38,422 nt of DNA from Clostridiales bacterium (GCA_012839235.1 DUNS01000183.1:1-38422), one strand, 5' to 3'; positions 25,628 to 34,256 are shown, numbered from the stretch's first letter. Program-made: numbers and translations. The notes: generated by a model from the letters alone, not told the origin.

Positions 25628-25765
25628 TATAATGAAAATGTAGTGAGAAATGCAAGCTTCCTTGCGATATACTATAATTAAGATAAGGCAGTAGGATTTG
25701 ATTAACAAAATGAAATTTTGAAATAAGTACAGCAATAAAGGGATGAGAAAGGTAAGGTCGATGAT

Positions 25766-26983
25766 ATGAGAAAAATAATAAAGTACATAGGAATAATAAT
25801 ATTTACAGTGTTTGCAGGGATTATTCTTAATAATAAGCTTGCTCTAGCTGCCAGTGCGGAGATTGAGTTGTCTACAGATTCAAGCGAGGTAAAGGTGGGA
25901 GATGATGTCTATGTCTATCTTAGGATCACCTCTGATGTAATGTTTGGTAACTTTGAAACCAACCTTACTTATGACGATGATATTTTAGAGTATCGTGAAG
26001 GTGCTTCAGTTATAACAGGCAGTAGTGGTTTCCTAAGGATTTCTGATTTTGGTTCAAGTGAAGAAAGTACTAACAGAAAGTACACAATGATGTTCCGGGC
26101 AGCTGCACCAGGAACGACTGAAATCTCTTTCTCAGGCCGTGCCATGGTATACGATTATGACAACGGAGATGAAATGCCAGTTTCCAGCAATGTATTAAGT
26201 ATAGAAGTTAAACCGGCTGAGACTGCTTCCGATAATGCTTTGTTAAAGAATTTAAAGATAAGTCCTACTGAATTGACACCAGAATTTAAGAATGATGTTT
26301 ATGAATATGGAACCTCTGTAGGCTCAGATATAGAACAGTTGGTTATTAATGCGGTTCCTGAAGATTCTAAAGCGGTTGTTTCGATTTCGGGTAATGATTT
26401 ACTAAAAGAAGGGGAGAATAAAGTTATTATCAAAGTGACAGCTGAAACTGGAACTGTCAAGGAATATACTATTAATGTTTATAGAGAATTTGCCACTGAT
26501 GATGACGCAGAGCCAACCATAGCTCCAGATAAGTCTCAGAGTATTTTTGAACTAGTTAAAATTAGTGGAGAAGTTTATGCAATATATAATGGAAGATACA
26601 AAATAGTTGAACCTGCTAGTGATGTTAATATTCCTTCTGGATATATTAAAACTAAGGCAATAATTTCTGGTGTATCTATTGATGCATACTATCCTGAGAA
26701 TGATATGGAGAATGAATTCTTCCTTATCTATGCAGAAAATGCATTGGGTGAGAAAGGTTTCTACAGCTACGATAGAATTGAGAAAACAATTCAACGCTTC
26801 CTAGAAAACAAAAAAGCTCCAAGTAATATTGTGGTTCCAGAAGATGAAGCTATGAATTCAAAGGAATACAAGGAAAATCTTACAAAGGCAGGAATTGTAA
26901 TAGCGGTCCTAGCAGTTATTAGTGCGGTTTTAATTGTAGCATATATACGTTTATACCTAAAAAGTAATAGTCGTAAAAGGTAG
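25766..26983 (+). CDS. Surface protein with cohesin-like and cadherin-like domains
   Basis: 405 residues. Residues 1-29 form a signal peptide. Residues about 31-150 resemble a cohesin domain (VKVGDDVYVYLRITS, NFETNLTYDDDILEY, RAAAPGTTEISFSG). Residues about 155-240 are a cadherin-like beta-sandwich (ALLKNLKISPTELTPEF ... VKEYTINVY), the same type as at the end of the preceding gene. An unassigned domain follows (about 255-345), then a coiled stretch and a C-terminal membrane helix (about 372-395, GIVIAVLAVISAVLIVAYIRLYL) with a basic tail. The protein would be anchored in the membrane with its domains outside. Cohesins in cellulosomes bind dockerins, but no dockerin is in the window. GAAAGGTAAGGT and a 7-nt gap precede the start. 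Confidence 0.82.
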   Translation: MRKIIKYIGIIIFTVFAGIILNNKLALAASAEIELSTDSSEVKVGDDVYVYLRITSDVMFGNFETNLTYDDDILEYREGASVITGSSGFLRISDFGSSEESTNRKYTMMFRAAAPGTTEISFSGRAMVYDYDNGDEMPVSSNVLSIEVKPAETASDNALLKNLKISPTELTPEFKNDVYEYGTSVGSDIEQLVINAVPEDSKAVVSISGNDLLKEGENKVIIKVTAETGTVKEYTINVYREFATDDDAEPTIAPDKSQSIFELVKISGEVYAIYNGRYKIVEPASDVNIPSGYIKTKAIISGVSIDAYYPENDMENEFFLIYAENALGEKGFYSYDRIEKTIQRFLENKKAPSNIVVPEDEAMNSKEYKENLTKAGIVIAVLAVISAVLIVAYIRLYLKSNSRKR

Positions 26984-27038
26984 ACGTAAGTTCTAAAATG
27001 TGGTAATATTAATTCCTATTAAAATAGTCGGTTATAGA

Positions 27039-27066
27039 TTGACAAAATCAATAAAACTGTTATACT
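27039..27066 (+). promoter_or_regulatory. Promoter of the mcsA-mcsB-clpC operon
   Basis: TTGACA (27039-27044), a 16-nt spacer and TATACT (27061-27066) with TGT before it (extended -10). No CtsR heptad repeat or CIRCE element is seen. Confidence 0.8.
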
Positions 27067-27078
27067 TTATGTATAACA
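27058..27078 (+). promoter_or_regulatory. Palindromic operator overlapping the -10 element
   Basis: TGTTATAC-TTTAT-GTATAACA: perfect 8-bp arms around 5 nt, covering the -10 box. It is well placed for repression by the GntR-type regulator encoded 40 nt downstream (inferred autoregulation). Confidence 0.7.
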
Positions 27079-27120
27079 AATATAACTTGTTGAAGTAGTA
27101 AGAAGAGAGAGGTGAGGCCA

Positions 27121-27495
27121 ATGTATGTAGAAATTGATTTTAGTAGTGAAGAAGCCATATATATACAATTGAGAAATCAGATCATCTTTGGCATTGCCAC
27201 TTCCCAATTACAAGAAGGGGATAATCTACCTTCTGTTAGAGAATTGGCAGATAATATAGGAATTAATATGCATACTGTTAATAAGGCATATACTATCTTA
27301 AAGCAAGATGGTTATTTGAAGCTTGATAGAAGAAAAGGGGCAGTTATTGCCATCGATGTCAACAAACTTAAAGCAATTGAAGAGCTAAGAGCAAATCTAA
27401 GATGCATTCTTGCAGAAGCTATATGTAAGAATGTTAGCTGTAGTGAAATTCATGAGGTTGTTGACCAGATTTTTAATGAATTTGAAAGGGGGTAA
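27121..27495 (+). CDS. GntR-family (YtrA-type) regulator in the CtsR position
   Basis: A 124-residue DNA-binding regulator. The N-terminal winged helix reads IYIQLRNQIIFGIATSQLQEG, then LPSVRELADNIGINMHTVNKAY and TILKQDGYL, the GntR consensus. Only about 45 residues follow, so there is no ligand-binding domain of the FadR or HutC kind; this is the short YtrA-type layout. I start at ATG 27121, with GAGAGG 8 nt upstream, rather than GTG 27112, which overlaps that site. In Bacillus and many clostridia this first position before mcsA-mcsB-clpC is held by CtsR, which is not similar. The palindrome over the promoter is its likely target. The stop is 5 nt before mcsA. Confidence 0.88.
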   Translation: MYVEIDFSSEEAIYIQLRNQIIFGIATSQLQEGDNLPSVRELADNIGINMHTVNKAYTILKQDGYLKLDRRKGAVIAIDVNKLKAIEELRANLRCILAEAICKNVSCSEIHEVVDQIFNEFERG

Positions 27496-27500
27496 TCTAT

Positions 27501-28046
27501 ATGCTATGTGATAGATGCCAAAAAAGAGATGCAAAAGTGCTATACACAGAGATAATTAATGGTGTGAAAAAAGAACAGCATCTTTGTGAAGAATGTGCTG
27601 GAGAGCAGACATCCTTTCAAATGGAGAAACCATTTATAAATAGCGAGTATTTTTTAGGTAATCTGTTATCCACCCTATTTGAAAATCATAAAGCTGAAGG
27701 AGCAGAGAAGTCTGTTTCAGATATACCTAATTTAAAGTGTGGTAAATGTGGAACTACTTATGAAGAATTTTTGCATAAGGGAAGATTTGGATGTGCCCAG
27801 TGCTATAGAAGCTTTCGTAGCCAGTTAGGTCCTGCCTTAAGAGGAATTCAAGGAGCCGAGACCCATATGGGGAAAAGGCCTAAGGGTCATAATAAAACAA
27901 CAGAGACAATTGTTAAGAACCTTTCAGAAACTGATAAACTAACCCTAGAGCTCCAGGAAGCTATAGAAAAAGAAGAATTCGAGGAAGCAGCCAGACTCAG
28001 AGATAGAATCAAAGAGTTAAAGAAGGAGGAGATTGGCAATGCTTAA
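27501..28046 (+). CDS. mcsA: McsA, zinc-binding activator of the McsB arginine kinase
   Basis: Partner of McsB in marking proteins for ClpC-dependent degradation during heat or oxidative stress. The 181 residues have an N-terminal zinc site MLCDRCQ ... HLCEEC (Cys 3, 6 and a second pair near 31-34), another CGKCG ... CAQC pair in the middle (about 76-102), and a C-terminal UVR motif (LQEAIEKEEFEEAARLRDRI). This matches known McsA proteins. AAAGGGGG precedes the start. The 3' end overlaps mcsB by 8 nt. Confidence 0.94.
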   Translation: MLCDRCQKRDAKVLYTEIINGVKKEQHLCEECAGEQTSFQMEKPFINSEYFLGNLLSTLFENHKAEGAEKSVSDIPNLKCGKCGTTYEEFLHKGRFGCAQCYRSFRSQLGPALRGIQGAETHMGKRPKGHNKTTETIVKNLSETDKLTLELQEAIEKEEFEEAARLRDRIKELKKEEIGNA

Positions 28047-29073
28047 ATGGTATGAACAACAGGTTCCTGATAATGATGTTGTTATCTCCAGCAGGATTAG
28101 GCTGGCCAGAAACCTTGAATACTATCCATTTGCCGGGAAATTAAGAGATGATCAGGCTGAAGTTTTAGTTGATGAAGTAAAAGGTATTGCCAATATATTA
28201 TCGGATAATACTACAAGAAGGTACTATGCATGTAATATAAGTACTTTAAATGAGATTGATAAGTCAGCTATGGTTGAAAGACATATTGTTAGCCCTTTAC
28301 TGGCAACAAAAGAGCAGACCACAGGACTTATTTTATCCGACGATGAGACCATCAGTGTTATGATAAATGAAGAGGATCATGTTAGAATACAAGCAATTGT
28401 AGGTGGAATGAATTTGGAAGAAGCCTATGAAGAAGCAAGTAAGGTAGATGATATAGCATATGAGAAGCTGCATTTTGCCTTTGATGATAAGTTTGGATAT
28501 CTAACTGAATGTCCAACCAATGCAGGAACAGGGATGCGTGCTTCATGTATGCTGTTTTTACCAGCTTTAAGTTCAGCTAGAATGATACAAAAGTTAATCG
28601 AAGAAGTTGGTAAGTTTGGAATGACTATACGTGGAATATATGGTGAGGGCTCTAAAAGCTTGGGAAACATGTATCAGGTTTCTAACCAAAAGACCCTAGG
28701 GAACTCTGAAATTGAGATTATAGAGAATATTAAACAAATAGTTACACAAGTAGTTAGTCAAGAACGTAAAAGAAGAGAATACATGCTTTCAGTAAATTCT
28801 GATGAATTACAAGATCAAGTTTATCGTACCTATGGAATATTAAAGTATGCTAGACAGATTAGTTCAGACGATTCCATGACCTTATTATCTCAGTTGAAAT
28901 TTGGGGCTGATTGCAAGCTAATCAAATTTGACAGGAAGTTCAATGTTCATAAGTTAATGATGGGAGTTCAACCAGGCAGTCTACAATGGAATATCGGAAA
29001 GTCTGTTGGAAGCGCTTCAAGGGACCAGGCGAGAGCTGATTATATTAGAAAAGAATTACCTAATATTGTTTAG
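28039..29073 (+). CDS. mcsB: McsB protein-arginine kinase
   Basis: Phosphorylates arginine residues on client proteins, tagging them for ClpC/ClpP. It belongs to the phosphagen-kinase (ATP:guanido phosphotransferase) fold. Markers are VVISSRIRLARN near the N-terminus, EEDHVRIQ, CPTNAGTGMRAS (ATP and guanido site), and GEGSKSLGNMYQVSNQKTLG. I use ATG 28039, with AAGGAGG 9 nt upstream; TTG 28033 is too close to that site. This gives 344 residues, the normal length. Overlap with mcsA suggests translational coupling. Confidence 0.95.
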   Translation: MLKWYEQQVPDNDVVISSRIRLARNLEYYPFAGKLRDDQAEVLVDEVKGIANILSDNTTRRYYACNISTLNEIDKSAMVERHIVSPLLATKEQTTGLILSDDETISVMINEEDHVRIQAIVGGMNLEEAYEEASKVDDIAYEKLHFAFDDKFGYLTECPTNAGTGMRASCMLFLPALSSARMIQKLIEEVGKFGMTIRGIYGEGSKSLGNMYQVSNQKTLGNSEIEIIENIKQIVTQVVSQERKRREYMLSVNSDELQDQVYRTYGILKYARQISSDDSMTLLSQLKFGADCKLIKFDRKFNVHKLMMGVQPGSLQWNIGKSVGSASRDQARADYIRKELPNIV

Positions 29074-29140
29074 GTAAGTTATGTTTACTACATTTAATAT
29101 ATAAAATAATTACTTAAGTAAGATTGGAGGATGCCATACT

Positions 29141-31603
29141 ATGTATGATAAATTTACAGATAATGCAAAGAATGCTATAAACCTAGCTAAAGAAAGTGCC
29201 TATCGTCTATCTCATAACTATATAGGAACAGAGCATTTGCTTATGGGTTTATTACAGGTTGAAGGGGTAGCGAGAAAGGTACTTGTAGAAAATGGGGTTA
29301 ATATTGAAAAAATCTTAGAGCTTGTTAATCAACTTATTGCTCCTAGTAATGGTGTGGATTTGATAGATGCTGGTAATTTTACACCTAGGTCAAAAAGAAT
29401 ACTTGATCAGAGCCATAAGGAAGCAGCTAAACTAAAAGCATCTTTAGTAGGCACTGAACATATACTAATTGCTTTAATAAAAGAAAGTGATTGCATAGCA
29501 ATTCGCCTTCTTAATACTCTTGGAGTTAACGTTCAAAAGGTATATATAGATATCTTGGCGGCATCCGGTGTAGATGTAAGCGCAGCAAAGGGTGAATATA
29601 TGGCAGGAAAGGGTAAAGCTAAAGGAAAGCCATCAGCCACCCCTACTTTGGATCAATATAGCCGAGATTTAACCACTTATGCCAGAGAAGGTAAGCTAGA
29701 CCCTGTTATAGGAAGGGAAACAGAGATTCAAAGGGTAGTTCAGATTTTAAGTAGGAGAACTAAGAACAACCCTTGTCTTGTTGGTGAGCCTGGGGTTGGT
29801 AAAACAGCTATTGCGGAAGGCTTGGCCCTTAAGATAGTTGAAGGTAATATTCCTGATACAATTAAGGAGAAGAGAGTAGTTACCTTAGATTTGTCAGGTA
29901 TGGTTGCAGGATCTAAATATCGTGGTGAATTTGAAGAAAGAATAAAGAAAGTAATAAACGAAGTAATATCTAGTGGCAATGTACTCTTATTTATTGATGA
30001 GATACACACAATTATTGGTGCAGGTGGAGCAGAGGGTGCTATTGATGCATCTAATATTTTAAAGCCTTCACTGGCAAGAGGTGAACTGCAATTAATAGGT
30101 GCTACTACAAGAGAAGAATATCGTAAATATATTGAGAAGGATGCAGCTTTAGAAAGAAGATTTCAACCGGTGGTTATAGAGGAGCCTTCAGAGGAAGAGG
30201 CTATTCAGATTTTATTTGGACTTAGGGATAAGTACGAGGCCCATCATAGTGTACGAATAACTGATGATGCCCTTGAAGCAGCAGTTATGTTATCTTCTCG
30301 CTATATTAATGATCGTTATCTCCCTGATAAGGCTATTGATTTAATGGATGAAGCGGCTTCTAAAGTAAGATTAAGCGCCTTTACATCATCACCTTTGATT
30401 AAAGAGCTAGAAGAAAAGATTAAGCGCCTTGAGGTAGAAAAGGAAAAGGCAATTAAACAGGAAGCTTATGAAAGAGCCGGAGAGATCAAAAAACAACAGG
30501 AAGCGACAAGGGAGGAACTAGATAAGGAAATTGTTCTTGATGATAAGCGAAAACAAGAAAAGCAATTGGTTGTTAGTGAAACAGAAATCGCTGATATTAT
30601 ATCTAGCTGGACCAAGATACCTGTTAGAAAGCTTCAAGAAGAGGAAGCTGAAAGACTGCAGAATTTAGAAAATATACTTCATGAAAGAGTAGTTGGACAG
30701 GAGGAAGCGGTTGGTGCTGTAGCAAAGGCGATTCGTCGTGGTAGAGTAGGACTTAAAGATCCTAATCGACCTATTGGTTCCTTCTTATTCTTAGGCCCTA
30801 CAGGTGTAGGTAAGACTGAGCTTTCTAAGGCCCTAGCTGAAGCTATGTTTGGCAGTGAGAATTCCACAATTCGCGTAGATATGTCTGAATATATGGAAAA
30901 GCACAGTGTTAGTAAGCTAATTGGTTCCCCTCCAGGATACGTAGGCTATGATGATGGTGGCCAGCTTTCTGAAAAGGTAAGACAGAATCCTTATTCAGTT
31001 ATATTATTTGATGAGATCGAAAAAGCTCACCCTGATGTATTTAATATTTTACTTCAAGTCCTAGACGATGGTCATATTACAGACTCTCAAGGAAGAAGAG
31101 TAAGCTTTAAAAATACAATTATCATTATGACCTCCAATGCAGGTGCTCAAAATATTGTTGAACCAAAACGATTGGGCTTTGCATCTGTTACTGATGAGAC
31201 TGAAGACTATAAGAAGATGAGAGAAGGAGTAATGGATGAGGTTAAAAGAATATTTAAACCGGAATTCATTAACCGTATCGATGAAATTATAGTATTCCAT
31301 GCATTGTCCAAGGAGAATATTAAGAGTATCGTTTCGATTATGCTTAATATTATTGGCAAGAGAATTTCAGGACAGATGAGCATTACTATGGAAGTTAGCA
31401 ATGAAGCTATAGATTATCTGGCAGAAACGGGATTTGATCCTAAGTTTGGAGCAAGACCTTTGAGAAGGGCCATACAATCAAAGATTGAGGATAAGATGGC
31501 TGAAGAAATACTTGCAGGTAACATAAGGCAGGGAGATACTGTAACTATAGACTATCTTGACAATGAAATGGTAATAAAGGCCAAGGAACCTAGTATATCA
31601 TAA
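29141..31603 (+). CDS. clpC: ClpC AAA+ unfoldase
   Basis: The ATP-driven unfoldase that feeds proteins to ClpP. The 820 residues contain an N-terminal double Clp_N repeat (about 1-150; ALRR-like YIGTEHLLMGLL and LVGTEHILIALI), a first AAA+ module with GEPGVGKTA near 214 and LFIDEIHTI, and a middle UVR-containing coiled coil (about 420-470, KQEAYERAGEIKKQQ). A second AAA+ module has GPTGVGKTE near 552 and VILFDEIEKAHPD. The UVR/M-domain is what distinguishes ClpC from ClpA. AAGATTGGAGG lies before the start. It is the last gene of the stress operon, with no obvious terminator after it. Confidence 0.97.
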   Translation: MYDKFTDNAKNAINLAKESAYRLSHNYIGTEHLLMGLLQVEGVARKVLVENGVNIEKILELVNQLIAPSNGVDLIDAGNFTPRSKRILDQSHKEAAKLKASLVGTEHILIALIKESDCIAIRLLNTLGVNVQKVYIDILAASGVDVSAAKGEYMAGKGKAKGKPSATPTLDQYSRDLTTYAREGKLDPVIGRETEIQRVVQILSRRTKNNPCLVGEPGVGKTAIAEGLALKIVEGNIPDTIKEKRVVTLDLSGMVAGSKYRGEFEERIKKVINEVISSGNVLLFIDEIHTIIGAGGAEGAIDASNILKPSLARGELQLIGATTREEYRKYIEKDAALERRFQPVVIEEPSEEEAIQILFGLRDKYEAHHSVRITDDALEAAVMLSSRYINDRYLPDKAIDLMDEAASKVRLSAFTSSPLIKELEEKIKRLEVEKEKAIKQEAYERAGEIKKQQEATREELDKEIVLDDKRKQEKQLVVSETEIADIISSWTKIPVRKLQEEEAERLQNLENILHERVVGQEEAVGAVAKAIRRGRVGLKDPNRPIGSFLFLGPTGVGKTELSKALAEAMFGSENSTIRVDMSEYMEKHSVSKLIGSPPGYVGYDDGGQLSEKVRQNPYSVILFDEIEKAHPDVFNILLQVLDDGHITDSQGRRVSFKNTIIIMTSNAGAQNIVEPKRLGFASVTDETEDYKKMREGVMDEVKRIFKPEFINRIDEIIVFHALSKENIKSIVSIMLNIIGKRISGQMSITMEVSNEAIDYLAETGFDPKFGARPLRRAIQSKIEDKMAEEILAGNIRQGDTVTIDYLDNEMVIKAKEPSIS

Positions 31604-31813
31604 AGAAAATAACTTCATGATCTTTGGCTCTGATTGAAAGGGTAAGCAAGTTGCGTCTGAATGATGTTCAAACTGTTCTCGCGACCTTGTATTAAATTGT
31701 ATAATATAGTAGAAATTAGAAGAAATTTCATATATAATGAATAATAATAAGATGTTCCATTAATTAGGTATCTGTCATGATTTGACCAATAATACGATTA
31801 GGAGGGTTATGTA

Positions 31814-32227
31814 ATGTCATATGTAAAAGAGTTAATACGGAAAGAAAGTAATGGGACAATAAGTTTTGGGGATTATAGCCTTGATGTTAAATCTAAGCTA
31901 GGAGACTTTGAACATGAAGGCGATTTGTACAAGGTTAAAACCTTCAGTGGTATTACAAAGCTTGAGAAAAATGGACTGTTTGTGTATGAATCAGTTCCTG
32001 GAACCAGTGTGTTTAATTTTATGGCTAAAGATGATTTCACAAGCTTCGAAGTGGCTGCGACAGATACCGCACAAATTACATTAGAACTTGAAGCAGAAAA
32101 GGAATATGAGATTTTTAAGGATGATGTTTCTTTGGGTAGAATGAAAACAAACCTAGGAGGAAAGCTTGTATTTAGCATAGAATCCTGTGGCGATAAAAAA
32201 GCTATAATAAAGGTGGTTAAGTTCTAA
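31814..32227 (+). CDS. Small conserved protein of unknown function before radA
   Basis: 137 residues, no signal peptide or membrane segment. The sequence is mainly beta-strand-like (ISFGDYSLDVKSKLGDFEHEG, YKVKTFSGITKLEKNGLFVYES, and a C-terminal LGRMKTNLGGKLVFSIE). I recall similar small proteins in Lachnospiraceae annotated as 'endosialidase', but this protein is far too small for that enzyme and shows no catalytic site, so I do not accept the label. GGAGGG precedes the ATG. radA begins 1 nt after its stop, so they are co-transcribed. Confidence 0.75.
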   Translation: MSYVKELIRKESNGTISFGDYSLDVKSKLGDFEHEGDLYKVKTFSGITKLEKNGLFVYESVPGTSVFNFMAKDDFTSFEVAATDTAQITLELEAEKEYEIFKDDVSLGRMKTNLGGKLVFSIESCGDKKAIIKVVKF

Positions 32228-32228
32228 G

Positions 32229-33587
32229 ATGGCTAAACTAAAGACGGTTTTCTTCTGTAAGGAATGTGGATATGAATCTGCCAAATGGATGGGTCAATGC
32301 CCGGGTTGCAGGGAATGGGATACATTTGTAGAAGAACCAGTGGTGAAAACAAGTAGTAGAAAAACTACTAGTATGAACAATATAAGGGAGCCTCAGCATA
32401 TATCCAATATAAAAGCTGAGGAAGAGCCTAGGTTTCCATGTGGTATAGTAGAGCTGGATCGTGTGCTGGGAGGAGGAATAGTTCCTTCCAGTCTCGTTCT
32501 AGTTGGAGGGGATCCAGGCATAGGTAAATCCACCTTGCTCCTACAGCTATGCCGAGAAGTTGTTAATAAAGGAAAAAAGGTCTTGTATATCTCTGGAGAG
32601 GAATCTTTAGCCCAGATTAAGATGAGAGCAGAAAGACTTGGGACCTTTGATGGTGACTTATTATTGCTTTGTGAAACTAATCTTGATTTAATAGAAGATA
32701 TAATCACTAAGAAGAAGCCTGATATTGCAGTAATCGATTCTATACAGACAATGTTTAAAGAGGAGATAAGCTCAGCACCTGGTAGTGTAGGACAAGTAAG
32801 GGAAGTAACTGGAACCCTAATGAGAATTGCCAAGGGAATTGGGGTAACAGTATTTATAATAGGCCATGTTACAAAAGAAGGAGTGGTAGCTGGTCCAAGA
32901 GTTCTAGAGCATATGGTAGATACGGTTCTTTATTTAGAAGGAGATAATCATGCTTCTTACCGGATACTACGAGGAGTTAAAAATCGATTTGGCTCGACTA
33001 ATGAGATTGGAGTCTTTGAGATGCGGGGCAATGGTCTGGCAGAGGTTAAGAATCCCTCTGAGTTTATGCTTAAAGGAAGACCGGAGGGAGAATCTGGCTC
33101 TGTGGTAGCTTCTTTAATTGAAGGTACTAGACCAATACTTGTAGAGGTTCAAGGATTAGTATGTCGTACTAACTTTAATATGCCACGAAGAACAGCAGTA
33201 GGTACAGACTATAATAGAGTAAACCTTCTTATGGCAGTATTAGAAAAGCGTCTTGGATACAATCTAGCTGATTGTGATGCCTATGTTAATGTAGCAGGAG
33301 GTATGCGAATTACAGAACCTGCCCTAGATTTAGCAGTAGTAACATCAATTCTATCAAGCTATAAAAACCTGCCAATTGGTGATGATACCATTTTTTTTGG
33401 AGAAGTGGGTCTTACAGGTGAGATAAGAGCTGTTAATATGGCGGAGCAACGAGTCTTAGAAGCATCTAAAATGGGGTTTAAGGTATGCATTATGCCCCAG
33501 GCTAATAGAGAACATATAAAGGTTACAGGAATTAAAATGATTGGAGTAAGGAATATTCAAGAAGTTATGGAGATATTAGAAAACTAG
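32229..33587 (+). CDS. radA: DNA repair protein RadA (Sms)
   Basis: A RecA-like helicase that processes recombination intermediates. The 452 residues have an N-terminal zinc finger CKECGYESAKWMGQCPGC (about 10-27), Walker A GGDPGIGKST near 94-103, Walker B IAVIDSIQTM near 168, the RadA signature KNRFGSTNEIGVFEM near 252, and a C-terminal Lon-protease-like domain (YVNVAGGMRITEPALDLAVV, FFGEVGLTGEIRAV). In many Firmicutes radA follows clpC, as it does here with one small gene between. The ATG is 1 nt past the preceding stop. Confidence 0.97.
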   Translation: MAKLKTVFFCKECGYESAKWMGQCPGCREWDTFVEEPVVKTSSRKTTSMNNIREPQHISNIKAEEEPRFPCGIVELDRVLGGGIVPSSLVLVGGDPGIGKSTLLLQLCREVVNKGKKVLYISGEESLAQIKMRAERLGTFDGDLLLLCETNLDLIEDIITKKKPDIAVIDSIQTMFKEEISSAPGSVGQVREVTGTLMRIAKGIGVTVFIIGHVTKEGVVAGPRVLEHMVDTVLYLEGDNHASYRILRGVKNRFGSTNEIGVFEMRGNGLAEVKNPSEFMLKGRPEGESGSVVASLIEGTRPILVEVQGLVCRTNFNMPRRTAVGTDYNRVNLLMAVLEKRLGYNLADCDAYVNVAGGMRITEPALDLAVVTSILSSYKNLPIGDDTIFFGEVGLTGEIRAVNMAEQRVLEASKMGFKVCIMPQANREHIKVTGIKMIGVRNIQEVMEILEN

Positions 33588-33619
33588 TTGTAAACTAAAC
33601 AAAGATAAGGAGAATAGCT

Positions 33620-34066
33620 TTGGTGGATACAATTAACGACAGTCTAATCTGTCTGTCAAAAACACAGGAAGCAATGATAGACACTATTGATAATGTGCAG
33701 CAATGGCAAGAAAACCATTGCTTAGTTGAAAAACTTGCATTTGACATTGTAAACAATACTGACAGAGCTCTTAAACTTACGAAGGATGGACATAATCTAG
33801 TTAATCTACTTAATAGTACTTGCAAATTAGTTTTAGAAAAACCTAATAAAATCAACCTGGAGCAGCTGAGTAATATTATTGAGGAAGTAACTGCTAACTT
33901 CCAAGCTACTGCGTCCGTAGAAAAGGTATCCAGTGATATTGCTCATGAGCTAGAAAGCAGGATAGCGATTCAGGGTAAAGTTGGAGTCGATATTATAGAA
34001 ACACTGGAATGCGTTGAAAAACATCTTAATCAAACTGTTGCCTGTACTGAGCTTGATTGGATCTAA
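33620..34066 (+). CDS. Helical cytoplasmic protein of unknown function
   Basis: 148 residues, no signal or membrane helix. It is predicted mostly alpha-helical, with heptad-like segments (TQEAMIDTIDNVQQWQEN, LEQLSNIIEEVTANFQATASVEKVSSDIAHELES). The start is TTG 33620 or GTG 33623; AAGGAGA lies 6 or 9 nt upstream. The helical pattern loosely recalls chemoreceptor or adaptor coiled coils, but no signature is present. It follows radA by 32 nt and may be co-transcribed. The family is not recognised. Confidence 0.65.
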   Translation: MVDTINDSLICLSKTQEAMIDTIDNVQQWQENHCLVEKLAFDIVNNTDRALKLTKDGHNLVNLLNSTCKLVLEKPNKINLEQLSNIIEEVTANFQATASVEKVSSDIAHELESRIAIQGKVGVDIIETLECVEKHLNQTVACTELDWI

Positions 34067-34093
34067 TTATTAATGAGAAAATTTAAAATTATC

Positions 34094-34122
34094 TTGACAA
34101 TTAACACAATTCATTGTACTAT
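34094..34122 (+). promoter_or_regulatory. Promoter of the tRNA-Trp gene
   Basis: TTGACA (34094-34099), a 17-nt spacer and TACTAT (34117-34122), about 64 nt before the tRNA. Confidence 0.85.
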
Positions 34123-34185
34123 GAATAGGCAGCTTAAAGTTGCAGGTAACAAAAATATGTCTTAACCTAAGGTTAATTCATTAAT

Positions 34186-34256
34186 AGGGGATTGGTCAAG
34201 TGGTATGACAAGGGTCTCCAAAACCTTTAGTGGGGGTTCGATTCCCTCATCCCCTG
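34186..34256 (+). tRNA. trnW: tRNA-Trp (anticodon CCA)
   Basis: The 71-nt cloverleaf has acceptor AGGGGAT pairing with ATCCCCT, a D-arm in TGGTCAAGTGGTATGAC, and an AGGGT/ACCTT anticodon stem with loop CTCCAAA (anticodon CCA). A GGGGG-TTCGATT-CCCTC type T-arm and discriminator G follow. G73 is typical of bacterial tRNA-Trp. The 3' CCA is not encoded and would be added after transcription. It has its own promoter and terminator, so it is a single-gene unit. Confidence 0.96.

Larger units (their letters stand above)
25234..25765 (+). other. 532-bp intergenic region with repeats, upstream of the cohesin gene
   Basis: After the terminator it holds a palindromic structure (25463-25627) and a direct repeat of GATATACTATA followed by similar sequence (25467-25492 and 25666-25691). 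It also has small hairpins (GTGAC/GTCAC near 25522; GATATCGCTAGATATC; GCAAG/CTTGC near 25652). No gene is supported. The ORF on the minus strand at 25387-25617 has no ribosome binding site and low-complexity content. Confidence 0.55.

Noticed and set aside
31604-31813. Possible ncRNA or promoter between clpC and the small gene before radA
   Set aside because: There is a TATAAT at 31700 without a convincing -35 and only a tiny GAAATT/AATTTC hairpin; not enough to call.
32393-32833. 146-residue minus-strand ORF inside radA
   Set aside because: It is the shadow of a well-supported radA gene with low-complexity Ser-rich content.
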